Of a stretch of 64,000 bases of DNA, positions 1 through 9,117 are shown in pieces; positions within the stretch are counted from its first letter, which is position 1, and every line of letters starts with the position of its first letter. Made by a program: the position numbers and the translations under genes. The DNA is from Selenobaculum gibii (lineage in GTDB: Bacteria > Bacillota > Negativicutes > ICN-92133). Under the pieces are notes generated by a model. That model was not told the origin of the DNA and did no database searches. It saw only the letters and a program-made list of their open reading frames with translations. Where the stretch lies: contig NZ_CP120678.1 in assembly GCF_030273445.1 (NCBI RefSeq), forward strand, positions 1,589,501-1,653,500, given 5' to 3'.

Positions 1-445
1 TTGCAACTGCTAAATATGTCTTGCCTGTTCCCGCAGGTCCAATTCCAAAAGTAATCTCATTTTGTTTAATTGCACTTAAGTATACTTTTTGTCCTAATGT
101 TTTAGGCCTGACCTGCCGTCCTTTTGCCGTGATTAGAATATTTTCATTGAATAAATTATGCAGACTATCTTCTTTTCCTTGTAGTACTAAATCAATACTA
201 TATCTTACCTCATGCATTGTAAGCGCATGCCCCTGACTAATCAAAAACATTAGCTCTTGAAATATTCTTTCAACTTTACTCACTTCATCTTCCTCACCGC
301 GAATCACGATTTCATCACCACGACTCGTTATCTGACAAGAAAACTTTTTGCAAAATAAATCTATATATTCATCATTTCGGCCTAACAGTGCCAATGCCAT
401 CTTTTTTTCTTGAAATGTAATTTTTTTTTCTAAAATCCCCTGCAA
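1..445 (-). CDS. phoH: PhoH-family ATPase, N-terminal part (cut by left edge)
   Basis: The 5' end of a phoH-like gene runs off the left edge. About 148 codons are present and end in a Walker A motif, GPAGTGKTYLA, preceded by RPKTLGQK; this is the usual spacing for PhoH/PhoH2-type P-loop proteins, which carry a KH-like N-terminal region before the ATPase core. I place the start at a TTG (445-443) because AGGAGG lies 7 nt upstream and no ATG fits. It follows yqfD by about 15 nt, the yqfC-yqfD-phoH order known from many Firmicutes. PhoH proteins are linked to RNA metabolism, but the exact role is unsettled. Confidence 0.9.
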   Translation of the reverse strand, partial: MQGILEKKITFQEKKMALALLGRNDEYIDLFCKKFSCQITSRGDEIVIRGEEDEVSKVERIFQELMFLISQGHALTMHEVRYSIDLVLQGKEDSLHNLFNENILITAKGRQVRPKTLGQKVYLSAIKQNEITFGIGPAGTGKTYLAVA

Positions 446-460
446 AAAAGCAGCCTCCTA

Positions 461-1654
461 TCAACTATGCTTACTATGCTTACTAATCTCTTCTTCTGTA
501 ATAAACGTAATCTCTACTTCAATCCCATCTTCTACATCCGTTACTTTCACTTCATTATCAATTAACAAAGCATCCTCGGGAATTGAATTTTTGCTCATAT
601 TTAAAGCTTCTTTTATCGCTTGTTGTTTGGCTTGATCTATTGATAAGTTTTGCCGATAAGCAATTAACTCATCATAAATATCTATAATAAATTCGACAGC
701 AAAGCCACTATTCCTCCACCATGGAATTTTTTTAACAATTTCTTCTTTTTCAAAAGCTCCAAAAGAGTTTTCATTAAATACTTTAAGAGAATAAAAAAAA
801 TCTCCCCATTTCACTGCAAATGAAAAATCCTTTTCCCCGCTCTTTTCATATAAAACTTTGCTAAAATCCGCTTTTCCATGCCCATGATAAGATAGTTTTG
901 CTTTTACGATCCCTTTCGCTTTCATAGTATCGTTATCTGTATGTATATTATTATACGATTCAGCACCTTTTATTAATAAATCGCCTTCTTTTACTATATC
1001 ACCAACTTTGACCATAGGAACCCCTTGAAAAACTATGCATTCTGTGATGACTCCATCTTTACTAGCAATTAAATCATATGAATTCATCTCTTCTACGATT
1101 GGCATTACTTTCTCAACGACCTCAATATCAACTTTTGTTCCCTTTGTATTTATACCTACCCACGCCAGCTCAGGAAACCGAATTAATAATTCTCTTTCAA
1201 TTGACTTACTTGAAAATTCATCACTATGGGCACCACGTTTCAATCCATACTCTTTTGCAATCTCTAAAATTTGTTCATCACTTACAGCTTTTGTTCCTGT
1301 AACTTCAATAAACCAAATATAATTTGACAAAATATATAGACAAACAAAAAAAAGGCATGCGCCAATCATCATCACTTTACGCTTTTTCCAGCGTTTAATT
1401 AAAAAAGGCAGTCCAAAATGCTTTAATACCACAATCTTAACACCGCTCTTTTTTACAATTGGTCTTAATTTAAAAAAATCTTCTACACAAAGCCATGCAA
1501 CTAATCCATCTTCCGTATGACGAACGCCCCATAAATAAACATTATCGTTCATACAAAAATTTATGAATTTTTCTACATATCCATTTTTCACCTTTATACA
1601 CACAGACCCTTTCCGATAATTCATCAGTCTATGTATCATAATGAATTTCACCAA
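461..1654 (-). CDS. yqfD: Sporulation protein YqfD
   Basis: A 397-residue membrane-anchored protein of the YqfD family (SigE-regulated sporulation protein in Bacillus). An N-terminal cytoplasmic region of about 90 residues is followed by a basic stretch and one strong transmembrane segment (about residues 93-113, IGACLFFVCLYILSNYI), then a long extracytoplasmic part opening with the FIEVTGTKAVSDEQIL motif that resembles POTRA/FtsQ-like domains. The reading frame opens with TTG (1654) then GTG (1651); AGAAGG sits 8 nt before the GTG, so that may be the real start. The gene overlaps the end of yqfC by about 25 nt, suggesting coupled translation. It marks the host as a spore-forming Firmicute. 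Confidence 0.9.
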   Translation of the reverse strand: MVKFIMIHRLMNYRKGSVCIKVKNGYVEKFINFCMNDNVYLWGVRHTEDGLVAWLCVEDFFKLRPIVKKSGVKIVVLKHFGLPFLIKRWKKRKVMMIGACLFFVCLYILSNYIWFIEVTGTKAVSDEQILEIAKEYGLKRGAHSDEFSSKSIERELLIRFPELAWVGINTKGTKVDIEVVEKVMPIVEEMNSYDLIASKDGVITECIVFQGVPMVKVGDIVKEGDLLIKGAESYNNIHTDNDTMKAKGIVKAKLSYHGHGKADFSKVLYEKSGEKDFSFAVKWGDFFYSLKVFNENSFGAFEKEEIVKKIPWWRNSGFAVEFIIDIYDELIAYRQNLSIDQAKQQAIKEALNMSKNSIPEDALLIDNEVKVTDVEDGIEVEITFITEEEISKHSKHS

Positions 1655-1898
1655 CCTTGCCTTCTACTAAAATCTGTTCTAATTGCAAATTTCCTAGGGC
1701 AAGATGCGTGCCTTTTATCACTAAAATTCCATCAACTAAATTAAGTCTTATATATGTAGACGTATATTCAATAATCCCTCGATGATTTTCAATAAGTAAT
1801 TGTTTATTTCCCAGCATCGTTAAACGAGATAAATCGCCCATAACATCTTCAGGTATCTCAAATGCTTTAACCAGCTTTCGTAAATTATTTCGCCGCAT
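1629..1898 (-). CDS. yqfC: Sporulation protein YqfC
   Basis: An 89-residue protein matching the YqfC/YabP family: a short basic N-terminus, then the beta-rich core with the LTMLGNKQLLIENHRGI motif typical of YabP-like sporulation proteins. In Bacillus it is made in the mother cell under SigE, and its order directly before yqfD is conserved. AGGTG lies upstream of the ATG at 1898. It is the first gene of the yqfC-yqfD-phoH unit, separated from the herA-like gene by a terminator at 1978-2007. Confidence 0.9.
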   Translation of the reverse strand: MRRNNLRKLVKAFEIPEDVMGDLSRLTMLGNKQLLIENHRGIIEYTSTYIRLNLVDGILVIKGTHLALGNLQLEQILVEGKVGEIHYDT

Positions 1899-1977
1899 AA
1901 CACATACACCTGCCTTTACAGATAATCCTATGCCTTCAAAATAAAAAACATACCAACATCCTTAATGAACAAAATAT

Positions 1978-2007
1978 GGTGCACAGTAAAAATCTTCACT
2001 GTACACC
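1978..2007 (-). terminator. Hairpin terminator after the HerA-like gene
   Basis: Ten-base arms (GGTGCACAGT / ACTGTACACC, one G-T pair) enclose a 10-nt loop just past the stop codon at 2015; the minus-strand exit side is T-rich. It fits an intrinsic terminator between the herA-like gene and yqfC. Confidence 0.6.
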
Positions 2008-2014
2008 ATACATA

Positions 2015-3511
2015 TCAATGACTTAAGTGTTCTAGATAATCTTCATATTTATAAACCTTTACTGGTGCCGCAAACCTCATATAGTTTGTAGCAGCAATCA
2101 TTTCTCCGCAATCAAGATTTTTAATTTCGTTGCGTTGCTTTAGAATATCCTTTCGACTCATGGACTCTAATTTGCTTCTATCTGCTTTTGATGCAAGACC
2201 CAAAATAAATAAAGTATTTAATTGTGATAAAACTTGATCTGCTAACAATCTAGGCTGCTGATCAATCACGCACATTCCTAAATTAAATTTTCGCGCTTCA
2301 CTCACAAGCTGTGCAAAAATATTATTATTTGCATGTGATTTTTTCCCTAAAAATCTATGCGCTTCTTCTAATACAATCAATACCGTTTTTGTTTTTTCTC
2401 GCTCAACTTCTGTTTTACATGTATAGTAATGCAATAAAGCTTGCGATAATAATGTTGATAATGCATATTCTCCTAAATTCGATATTTCCTTCATTTCAAC
2501 TAAAACGATATTTCCTGTTTCTAATTTATTGATAATTTCCTTTAAAACATCTTCTTCATAACCATTAATATTTAATTCTTGTTTTAAATTCCAACAAATA
2601 CTTTTAATTTTACTAATTGTTCTCGACTGAAATTTCTGTCCAGTTTCCTCTTTTAGCGCTTCAATAATATCTTCCACTTCATAATTCAAAATATATTCTA
2701 ACCATTTGTCTTGCCATACTGTACTTAATTTAAAAAGAGCATCCAGTTGTGGTTCAGTAAAATTCGCACAGGATACGATAGCTTCAATACTAAGCTGTGA
2801 ATAATCAAGTTTTAATTGCTTTGCATACCCATTGCTCTCACCTGTATGATAAATAAAAACTTTTTCCTTTGCCCTTGGATGCTGAATCAAGGCATTATGA
2901 TATTCATTATGCACATCAAAAATCAATACACCGTAGTTCCCATTTGTTGCGATCGAACCAGCTAAAACCTTTACTAAATTACTTTTTCCAGATCCCGTTG
3001 TTCCAAATACGCCAATATGTTCTCCAATCGTTTTATTTCCATAAATACCAACAGGTAAATCCATAATAGCTCTGCCACTTTTTAATAATCCAATCTCTAA
3101 ATCACCTTTTAATTCCGCAAGCAATATTGCATCTTCTTTTCTTAAGGCACGAACTTCACAGAAAAAATCAGGGCAAGTCTTTGGATTAAACAAGTCGCCA
3201 TTTGCATTAGCGTAACACAGTTGCTCTGCCATACCAACTTTAACTGTATGATTTCCGCCAAGATAAAAATCTAATTCTTCTTGATTTTCTGCCTTGCCTT
3301 CACCATCAAGCTTACTCATCAAGTAACCAACACCCTTTAAATCTGACCAACGCGACTTTACTTTAAAGTCATACACCCTAATATAGAAAATATCGTCATT
3401 CTTACCTTCAACCGCTAAAATATCACCAAAGTCAACATCCTCATCCGGTGCAACAACAAATTCTACATAAGTTCCCTTTGCCAAAGTCAACCTACCTTTA
3501 TACTCTTGCAT
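2015..3511 (-). CDS. HerA-type hexameric DNA translocase/ATPase
   Basis: A 498-residue HerA/FtsK-superfamily ATPase. The N-terminal 110 or so residues form the beta-barrel HAS-like domain, followed by a P-loop (GTTGSGKSN, near residue 170) and a Walker B segment (VLIVLEEAHRF, near residue 385) with the downstream arginine/QQPR region (CVIDQQPRLL) typical of the family. HerA proteins pump DNA, in archaea with the NurA nuclease and in bacteria also in end processing or phage defence. No nurA, sir2 or other defence partner lies beside it, so a housekeeping DNA-processing role is more likely. It is a single gene, separated from the cold-shock gene by two hairpins. Confidence 0.85.
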   Translation of the reverse strand: MQEYKGRLTLAKGTYVEFVVAPDEDVDFGDILAVEGKNDDIFYIRVYDFKVKSRWSDLKGVGYLMSKLDGEGKAENQEELDFYLGGNHTVKVGMAEQLCYANANGDLFNPKTCPDFFCEVRALRKEDAILLAELKGDLEIGLLKSGRAIMDLPVGIYGNKTIGEHIGVFGTTGSGKSNLVKVLAGSIATNGNYGVLIFDVHNEYHNALIQHPRAKEKVFIYHTGESNGYAKQLKLDYSQLSIEAIVSCANFTEPQLDALFKLSTVWQDKWLEYILNYEVEDIIEALKEETGQKFQSRTISKIKSICWNLKQELNINGYEEDVLKEIINKLETGNIVLVEMKEISNLGEYALSTLLSQALLHYYTCKTEVEREKTKTVLIVLEEAHRFLGKKSHANNNIFAQLVSEARKFNLGMCVIDQQPRLLADQVLSQLNTLFILGLASKADRSKLESMSRKDILKQRNEIKNLDCGEMIAATNYMRFAAPVKVYKYEDYLEHLSH

Positions 3512-3584
3512 TATGCACCACCCTTTCGTAAAAATTTCAACAAAATTCTATCGAATATTTCATATCTTGCGCAAAATAAAAAAT

Positions 3585-3630
3585 AAAATCCACGATTTCT
3601 ATATTGAAAAATATAGAAATCGTGGATTTT
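3585..3630. repeat. Perfect 19-bp inverted repeat hairpin
   Basis: Arms 3585-3603 and 3612-3630 are exact reverse complements around an 8-nt A/T loop. It lies directly next to the rho-independent terminator at 3631-3673, so the pair may act as a double, bidirectional transcription stop between the cold-shock and herA-like genes. Confidence 0.6.
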
Positions 3631-3673
3631 AAAAAACCTCCAATCACAGCTGAACTGTGTCTGGAGGTTTTTT
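3631..3673 (-). terminator. Intrinsic terminator of the cold-shock gene
   Basis: A 12-bp stem (AAAAAACCTCCA / TGGAGGTTTTTT) holds an inner CACAG-CTGTG hairpin. It has T/A runs at both feet, so it can work on either strand. It lies about 90 nt downstream of the cold-shock stop codon. Confidence 0.75.
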
Positions 3674-3761
3674 AACCGTTATTTTGAATGTTTTTTCCGT
3701 ACAAAAATCTACTTAATCGTGGTTTTTCTTTGTTGCGTTCACACATCAATAACATAATGTT

Positions 3762-3974
3762 CTATGCACTTAGAACATTAACAGCAATAATTTTACTACT
3801 ATTTTTTGCATCACTTGCAATATCATAAAAAACTTTTTGACCTTCGGCTAAAGATTTAAAGCCTTCTGTTATGATTGCTGAAAAATGTACAAATATATTT
3901 TTATTATCGGTATCATTTACAATAACACCAAACCCTTGCTCTGGGCAAAACCATCTTACTGTACCTTTATTCAT
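3762..3974 (-). CDS. Cold-shock-domain protein
   Basis: A 70-residue single-domain CSD protein of normal CspA length. The two nucleic-acid-binding motifs are visible: RNP1-like QGFGVI (residues 14-19) and RNP2-like IFVHFS (about 27-32), after the usual KGTVRWF start. RNP1 is altered from the common KGFGFI, and the second half diverges from CspA, so it is a variant rather than the main Csp. GGAGG precedes the ATG by 8 nt. It probably binds single-stranded RNA or DNA. A terminator-like hairpin lies in its upstream region. Confidence 0.85.
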   Translation of the reverse strand: MNKGTVRWFCPEQGFGVIVNDTDNKNIFVHFSAIITEGFKSLAEGQKVFYDIASDAKNSSKIIAVNVLSA

Positions 3975-4016
3975 AAAAACAACCTCCTAATTTTTTCAAT
4001 TATTCATTCCGTATAT

Positions 4017-4073
4017 AAAAAAACACATATACTCGCCAGCGATTGAATGATCAACAACTGACAAATATATGTG
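4017..4073 (-). terminator. Terminator-like hairpin upstream of the cold-shock gene
   Basis: CACATATA (4024-4031) and TATATGTG (4066-4073) pair around a 34-nt loop and are followed on the minus strand by seven Ts (4023-4017). It could end transcription of the secreted-protein gene at 4181 or act as a leader element of the cold-shock gene. Confidence 0.45.
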
Positions 4074-4180
4074 AGTTAAATTGCTACATCTGAATATTTT
4101 TATATATTACCACACGAAGCCATGCATGTCAAGCTCTTAATAATTTATTGCCCCAACTTTATACCATAGTATTGTAATTT

Positions 4181-4759
4181 TTATTTATCACACAAAATTG
4201 CTACACCACTTACATCTTTTAAGTCAGTGATTTCATATCCCGAATTCACATCAGTATAAGCACCGTCTTGATAAGCAAGTACTATGTAACGCCCTTTTAC
4301 GCCGCCACCGAAATTTCTAACGATAATATCCCTATAACCATTTGTCATGCTTTCACTAATAACGATTGGAACATTAACCAAAGTAAATTTTTGTTTGATT
4401 GATAATCTGTGTCTTTTTTCCTCTAAAATAAAGGCTGTACTTCCTCCTGAGCCACTAGTATAAGGGCCAACTACTAAAACAAAAATTTCATTATCGCCAT
4501 CATTATTTAAATCGATATAGTTATAGTAAAAATCTGTTTTTCTCATTATAGAAGGTGGTATATCCAATTCTTTTTTTATTAAATTTTCCATGCGAACATT
4601 ACGGTTATATTCTGAGTCCATACATTTGATAAACGTATTGTTCCCATTATCAAAATAATGATGATAAGAATAAAAACCATTTGCATAAACATCATGGTTA
4701 ATAAAATTTGATTGCATCATAAATATGGCTATAATAAAAAACAATATCTTTTTTAACAT
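4181..4759 (-). CDS. Small secreted protein of unknown function
   Basis: A protein of about 192 residues. I set the start at 4759 because AGGAG lies 5 nt upstream and the protein then opens with a clean signal peptide (MLKKILFFIIAIFMMQ); the longer frame from 4849 lacks these. After the signal the mature part holds a DLNNDGDNE segment, which looks like a calcium-binding EF-hand/FG-GAP-type loop, inside a beta-rich region. I do not recognise the family, and no neighbour suggests a role. It stands alone between terminators. Confidence 0.6.
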   Translation of the reverse strand: MLKKILFFIIAIFMMQSNFINHDVYANGFYSYHHYFDNGNNTFIKCMDSEYNRNVRMENLIKKELDIPPSIMRKTDFYYNYIDLNNDGDNEIFVLVVGPYTSGSGGSTAFILEEKRHRLSIKQKFTLVNVPIVISESMTNGYRDIIVRNFGGGVKGRYIVLAYQDGAYTDVNSGYEITDLKDVSGVAILCDK

Positions 4760-4864
4760 AAAATCTCCTGCTTTCTCCACTTTACTAACCAAAATTCGCG
4801 ATAACAATAAAAAAACCTCTACCGTAAATAAAATGTTTTTTAACTTCATATTTTTCTACATACA

Positions 4865-4902
4865 AAAAGGGAATTACATTTTTATTCGTGTAATTCCCTT
4901 TT
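4865..4902 (-). terminator. Intrinsic terminator of the nifH-like operon
   Basis: Arms 4865-4878 and 4889-4902 (14 bp, AAAAGGGAATTACA) pair perfectly around a 10-nt loop, 17 nt after the nifH-like stop codon, with a T-rich exit on the minus strand. Confidence 0.85.
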
Positions 4903-4918
4903 AATCTAAACTCTATTT

Positions 4919-5734
4919 TTATTCGTTTCCATACTTCATAACCAAATTCTCTAGCTCTGCAAAAGTTAATGGTGTAGGAACATTTAATTCGTTATTATCG
5001 GTAATTTTTTTTGCGAGATTGCGATAGACATCTGCTTGTGCAGAATCTGGTGCCCACTCAATCACCGTCTGACGATTTACCTCAGCTTGATTTACAGATC
5101 TATCACGCGGAATAAATTGAATTAACCGCGCATTCAATCTTTGTGCGAACTCTTCTAATAATTCTTTTTCCTGCATTACATTGCGACTATTTCCGATAAT
5201 TCCGCCCAATCTGACCTTCCCACGCGCAGCAAATTTTTGAATTCCTTTAGCGATATTATTTGCTGCATAAAGAGACATCAATTCCCCCGAGGATACAATG
5301 TAAATATCCGTTGCATAGCCTTCACGAATCGGTACTGCGAAACCGCCACAAACAACATCACCCAAAACATCGTATAAAATGATATCCTCTTCCTCAAGTG
5401 TCGATAACGACCTAAGCAAATCAAGTGCAACGATAATCCCTCTTCCTGCGCAGCCAACTCCAGGTTCAGGACCGCCTGCCTCAATGCACTTAATTCCATG
5501 AAATCCTGTGTGGATGATATCTTCTGCCGCGACTTCTCCCGTTTCACTATCTCTTACCGCATCCAAAACAGTTTGCTTACAAATATGTCCTAATAAAAGA
5601 CGCGTGGAGTCATTTTTCGGATCGCAGCCAATCTGGCATACTTTTTTTCCCATTTCACTAAAAGCTGCTGAAACATTTGATGCTGTCGTAGATTTCCCGA
5701 TTCCACCTTTTCCGTAAAATGCAATTTTCTTCAT
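4919..5734 (-). CDS. NifH/BchL/CfbC-like Fe-S ATPase (nitrogenase-like reductase component)
   Basis: A 271-residue homodimeric-type iron protein. Visible features are the P-loop GKGGIGKST (residues 8-16), the switch region GCDPKNDST (36-44), and the two cluster cysteines expected at the dimer interface: C95 in [13 protein letters not shown] and C129 in [12 protein letters not shown]. Such proteins pass ATP-driven electrons to a NifDK-like partner; relatives reduce N2, protochlorophyllide, chlorophyllide or Ni-sirohydrochlorin. Partners encoded nearby (9118-11698) are not authentic NifDK, and no nifB, nifEN or other fix genes are present, so nitrogen fixation is unlikely. It is the last gene of a riboswitch-controlled transcript behind chlI/chlD-like genes, which points to tetrapyrrole chemistry. 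GGGGAG sits 6 nt before the ATG. Confidence 0.9.
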   Translation of the reverse strand: MKKIAFYGKGGIGKSTTASNVSAAFSEMGKKVCQIGCDPKNDSTRLLLGHICKQTVLDAVRDSETGEVAAEDIIHTGFHGIKCIEAGGPEPGVGCAGRGIIVALDLLRSLSTLEEEDIILYDVLGDVVCGGFAVPIREGYATDIYIVSSGELMSLYAANNIAKGIQKFAARGKVRLGGIIGNSRNVMQEKELLEEFAQRLNARLIQFIPRDRSVNQAEVNRQTVIEWAPDSAQADVYRNLAKKITDNNELNVPTPLTFAELENLVMKYGNE

Positions 5735-5760
5735 TTTCTTCTCCCCAATATAATCAAAGT

Positions 5761-7668
5761 CTATCCCGCTGTAATATTGCGAACGATATGTACAATATTT
5801 TCCTGTGATAATTGTTTTAAACTAAAATATGTTGCGCCCATTTCACGAGCAAGATTTTTAGCGATACCTAATTTTATAAAATCAGTTTCTGTATCTATCA
5901 CTACCGATGTTACATTGGATTCACGCAATCGCTCAGCCGTACGCATTGCTTCTTTTACTGCATCTTCACCTGCATTTGCTCTGCCATCAGTAAGCAATAC
6001 GAGCACCGGCTCTTGTTCCTTATCTTTTTTATTCATTGCAGTCAGTGTCATCAAGGCCGTATCAAGCCCTTCTGCCAAAGGTGTTTTTCCACCTGTCGGC
6101 ATTTGTTGTAGACACTTTTGCGCTAAATCAACACTGCGTGTAATCGGCAAAAGCACCTCCGCTTTATCACGACGAAATGCAATCATGCCCACTTTATCAC
6201 GTTTTTGATACGCTTCTTGCAGCATATAAAAAATTGCACCTTTTACGGCTTTCATCCGCGTTCTCGCCCCCATTGAGCCGCTGGCATCAACAAGAAATAG
6301 AAAAGTATTGCCAATGCGTTTTTCACGAACTTTTTGTCTAAGGTCTTCCTGCTGAATATTTAATGCGCAGCCATTCTCACTGCGCATCCGTTGAAATGGT
6401 GCGGCGGCGCGAATCGTTGCATCAAACGCCAAGTCCTCAATCTTGCCTTTTGGCATTGACGCCCTAACGTATCGCCCTTGTTTTAAATCAGTTCGCGTAG
6501 TGCTGCGCTTGCCACTGCCACGGCGAATCATACGATCTTTGCCCATATCTAGCATCATCTTTGGTAATTGAAAAGTTTTATCAATTTCAGCTGTTTGCTC
6601 TTCTGGCGCTAGCTGATTTTCCGGATTGTCTGGTGTTTCCTCTGTTTTATCATCTTCTTGCTCAGATTCACTTTCATCATCGTCCTCTTGCCCATCCTCG
6701 TCTGCCGACGGTGGTGGTAATTCAGATTCTTCCTGCTCATCATTATTTTCTGTATCATTATTCTCTTCTTGTTCGTTTTGTTCTTGCTCTTCCTGCTCCT
6801 GGGGTTGCTGCTGAGGAAGCTGACGCATTCGATGTACCAAAACAAACATCGCTGCTTCATCCATATCCTTAGGCAAGATATACAACCGTTCTTCAAGTGC
6901 CGCAATCGCTTTTGCTGCTTCTAATAAATAGATTTCCGCTCGATGACCTGCGCAAAATGATTTTGCACACATTTGCGCTGCTAACTGCATCATCGCTTCT
7001 GATACTTCAATTTGCGAAACAATTGCTGTTGCTTTTTTTATTTTCTCTGCTAAGGTTTCTATATCTGTCGCATAACGAGCTTTAAACATTTGACGGTTTT
7101 TCTCAAAATCTAAAAGCAATTTTACAATCTGAACCCGTTCCTCAACCTCTATTGCATTTGTCGTTTCCGCATACATGCCAAAGCGATCTAAAATTTGCGC
7201 AGACAACGTGCCTTCTTCCGGATTCATTGTTCCAATTACGATATAATTTGCTTCATGCGAAAACGAAATTCCTTCGCGTTCAATTCGATTTATCCCTGCA
7301 ATATTGGTATCTAAAATCGCCGTTAACAATTCACTGCGCAGTAAATTTACTTCATCAATATAAAGAATATTGTTATTTGCTTTCGCCAGAATTCCCGGTA
7401 AAAATTTTCTTTTCCCCTCTTGTATGGCATATTCCAGATCAATATTACCAAACAACATATCTTCCGTAGCATTGAGCGGTAAATCTACACATCGCTTATC
7501 ACCACTGACTTCACGTATCGAACGTACAAGTGTCGATTTTGCCGTGCCCTTTGGTCCGCCAATTAATATTCCACCCGCTTTTGGATTAACCAGAGCAATC
7601 ATGAGTCCTTTTTTGACCTGCTCTTGCCCAACAATTGCCGCAAACGGATATGCAGATGGTATCATCAT
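5761..7668 (-). CDS. ChlD/BchD-like metal-chelatase subunit (AAA+ and VWA domains)
   Basis: About 635 residues in three parts: an N-terminal AAA+ module with P-loop [10 protein letters not shown] and [10 protein letters not shown] Walker B; a very acidic Q/E/D-rich linker (about residues 290-365); and a C-terminal VWA domain with an intact MIDAS start, DASGSMG, plus a later TDGRA segment. This is the architecture of the D subunit of class I (ATP-dependent) chelatases, which with ChlI forms the motor that drives a ChlH/CobN subunit. Unlike many ChlD proteins its Walker A looks functional. I choose the ATG at 7668 (GGGAGG 8 nt upstream) over the longer frame to 7692. It lies between the chlI-like and nifH-like genes with short gaps. 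Confidence 0.88.
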   Translation of the reverse strand: MMIPSAYPFAAIVGQEQVKKGLMIALVNPKAGGILIGGPKGTAKSTLVRSIREVSGDKRCVDLPLNATEDMLFGNIDLEYAIQEGKRKFLPGILAKANNNILYIDEVNLLRSELLTAILDTNIAGINRIEREGISFSHEANYIVIGTMNPEEGTLSAQILDRFGMYAETTNAIEVEERVQIVKLLLDFEKNRQMFKARYATDIETLAEKIKKATAIVSQIEVSEAMMQLAAQMCAKSFCAGHRAEIYLLEAAKAIAALEERLYILPKDMDEAAMFVLVHRMRQLPQQQPQEQEEQEQNEQEENNDTENNDEQEESELPPPSADEDGQEDDDESESEQEDDKTEETPDNPENQLAPEEQTAEIDKTFQLPKMMLDMGKDRMIRRGSGKRSTTRTDLKQGRYVRASMPKGKIEDLAFDATIRAAAPFQRMRSENGCALNIQQEDLRQKVREKRIGNTFLFLVDASGSMGARTRMKAVKGAIFYMLQEAYQKRDKVGMIAFRRDKAEVLLPITRSVDLAQKCLQQMPTGGKTPLAEGLDTALMTLTAMNKKDKEQEPVLVLLTDGRANAGEDAVKEAMRTAERLRESNVTSVVIDTETDFIKLGIAKNLAREMGATYFSLKQLSQENIVHIVRNITAG

Positions 7669-7692
7669 CTTTCTTTCCTCCCACAAAACCAT

Positions 7693-8718
7693 TTACTCTG
7701 CAAGTAAAGCTTCAACTTTATCCCAATCCAAGGCACCTTCTTCAAATGGACGACGGCGCATTCTATGCGGCAATACCAATTTTGCCGCATTTTTTATATC
7801 TTCAAGTAAGACTTCTTCTCTACCATCAAAAGCAGCCAAGGTCATCGCTGTTTTAATCGTTGTAATATCACTGCGATGGCCATCGACGCCTAATTCTATC
7901 GCCATTTTAGCAACTGCAACTAAAAGTTCATCAGAAATCGTTACGTTTGTTAAAATTTTTCTTGCTTGAATAATTTTTGTTGCTAAAGCTTCTTGCTCCT
8001 CTTGACAATCTGCAATAAAAGTTTCCGGGGCAGCTTCATAAGCAAGACGTCTTTTGATGACTTCCACCCTTTTTTCCGGTTCATGTTCACCAGTAACAAC
8101 TACAGATAGTCCAAATCGATCTAACAATTGTGGACGAATATCGCCTTCTTCCGGATTCATTGTCCCAACAAGGACAAATCTCGCCGGATGGGAGTAGGAC
8201 ACCCCTTCACGTTCAACCGTATTAATTCCCATTGCTGCCGCATCTAAAAGAACATCAACGACATGATCATCAAGTAGATTAATTTCATCAACATAAAGAA
8301 TATTGCGATTCGCTTGGGCAAGAATCCCGGCTTCAAATTTCTTTTCTCCATGTTTAATCGCATGTTCAATGTCAAGTGTCCCAACCACGCGATCTTCCGT
8401 TGCACTTACCGGCAATTCCACCACGCGCATTTTTACCGCATGATGACTTGCTAATTTATGTTCTTGCTGTTTCTTCTGGCAAGCTTCACAAAGCAAATTC
8501 GCTTCACTTGGATCACAGTGGAATTGACATCCATCAACAACTTCCATCGCCGGTAAAAGTTCTGCCAAAGCTCTGACCGCAGTTGATTTTGCCGTTCCTT
8601 TTTCCCCTTTAATTAAAACACCACCCAATGATGGATTAATGACATTTAAAATTAAAGATAATTTCATTTCTTCCTGTCCAACGATAGCTGTAAACGGATA
8701 TACTACTTTTCTTTTCAT
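7693..8718 (-). CDS. ChlI/BchI-like AAA+ chelatase subunit with Cys4 insert
   Basis: A 341-residue AAA+ ATPase of the magnesium/cobalt chelatase I-subunit family: P-loop GEKGTAKST (residues 38-46), Walker [34 protein letters not shown] sensor region. It carries a short insert after helix 1 with four cysteines, C64, C68, C77 and C80 (C-x3-C-x8-C-x2-C), which could hold zinc or an Fe-S cluster and is absent from plant/cyanobacterial ChlI. It should hydrolyse ATP with the D subunit to power metal insertion or removal by a CobN-type protein. It is first in a transcript whose leader has a MerR-type promoter and a cobalamin riboswitch. AAGGAG lies 7 nt before the ATG. Confidence 0.9.
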   Translation of the reverse strand: MKRKVVYPFTAIVGQEEMKLSLILNVINPSLGGVLIKGEKGTAKSTAVRALAELLPAMEVVDGCQFHCDPSEANLLCEACQKKQQEHKLASHHAVKMRVVELPVSATEDRVVGTLDIEHAIKHGEKKFEAGILAQANRNILYVDEINLLDDHVVDVLLDAAAMGINTVEREGVSYSHPARFVLVGTMNPEEGDIRPQLLDRFGLSVVVTGEHEPEKRVEVIKRRLAYEAAPETFIADCQEEQEALATKIIQARKILTNVTISDELLVAVAKMAIELGVDGHRSDITTIKTAMTLAAFDGREEVLLEDIKNAAKLVLPHRMRRRPFEEGALDWDKVEALLAE

Positions 8719-8752
8719 GTTTTTACTCCTTCAATTTAAACTATGCTCATAC

Positions 8753-8785
8753 AAAAAAGCCTTTTCGCAAAAGCAAAAAGGCGTT
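8753..8785 (-). terminator. Intrinsic terminator of cobalamin riboswitch A
   Basis: Minus strand: GCCTTTT...AAAAGGC stem followed by a run of Ts, placed between the aptamer and the chlI-like start codon. This is the expected expression platform of a B12 riboswitch that terminates transcription when ligand is bound. Confidence 0.8.
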
Positions 8786-8839
8786 AAATTCCATATCTAT
8801 ACCTACAAATGCATATAGCATTGTATAGTTACAGTATCT

Positions 8840-9031
8840 TTCACCTTCCTATCGCTCGTAGGATTTCATGGCAAAATGAAGCTAGGCAGTTCTTCTGACT
8901 CTGTATCATCGCTTCTCCACGCCTTCCCAGAATATATCCAGTGACATCTTTGTGGAGTTACTCCCCATTACAGCGGCGGGACCGTACCGGTTTTTCACCG
9001 ATTTCCCTATTAAGCCTTTCGGCACCTATCT
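8840..9031 (-). promoter_or_regulatory. Cobalamin riboswitch A (leader of the chlI-chlD-nifH-like genes)
   Basis: Read on the minus strand it shows the B12 element landmarks in order: ATAGGTGCCGAAAGGC at the 5' end, TAATAGGGAA, CGGTCCCGCCGCTGT, TGTCACTGG, GGGAAGGCG, the CAGAAGAACTGCC box and a last hairpin (CCTACGAGCGATAGG) whose loop can kiss the core. An intrinsic terminator follows. High adenosylcobalamin should switch the downstream genes off. Confidence 0.93.
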
Positions 9032-9070
9032 TCTCAATATGAATTTGTCGAAATGATTGCATCGTTTTCC

Positions 9071-9101
9071 ACCATACACTATATAGTGGTCATACAGTCA
9101 A
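9071..9101 (-). promoter_or_regulatory. MerR-type promoter A (19-bp spacer)
   Basis: On the minus strand, -35 TTGACT (9101-9096) and -10 TATGGT (9076-9071) are separated by 19 bp, two more than a normal sigma-A promoter. The spacer carries the dyad CTGTATGA-CCA-CTATATAG, shared with the promoters at 17071 and 53743. The long spacer with a dyad centred at spacer base 8 is the arrangement that MerR-family activators untwist. It would transcribe riboswitch A. Confidence 0.8.
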
Positions 9102-9117
9102 GATTTTTTAATGTTTT

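Noticed and set aside
21-236. A plus-strand coding frame at the left edge
   Set aside because: It lies antisense to the phoH reading frame, which has a clear Walker A motif and RBS.
2015-3511. A HerA-based phage-defence system
   Set aside because: No Sir2, NurA, DUF4297 or other effector gene is next to it; neighbours are a cold-shock gene and sporulation genes.
6561-6872. Frames on both strands opposite or within the acidic linker of the ChlD-like gene
   Set aside because: They arise from the low-complexity Glu/Gln/Asp codons of the linker and have no RBS or family signature.
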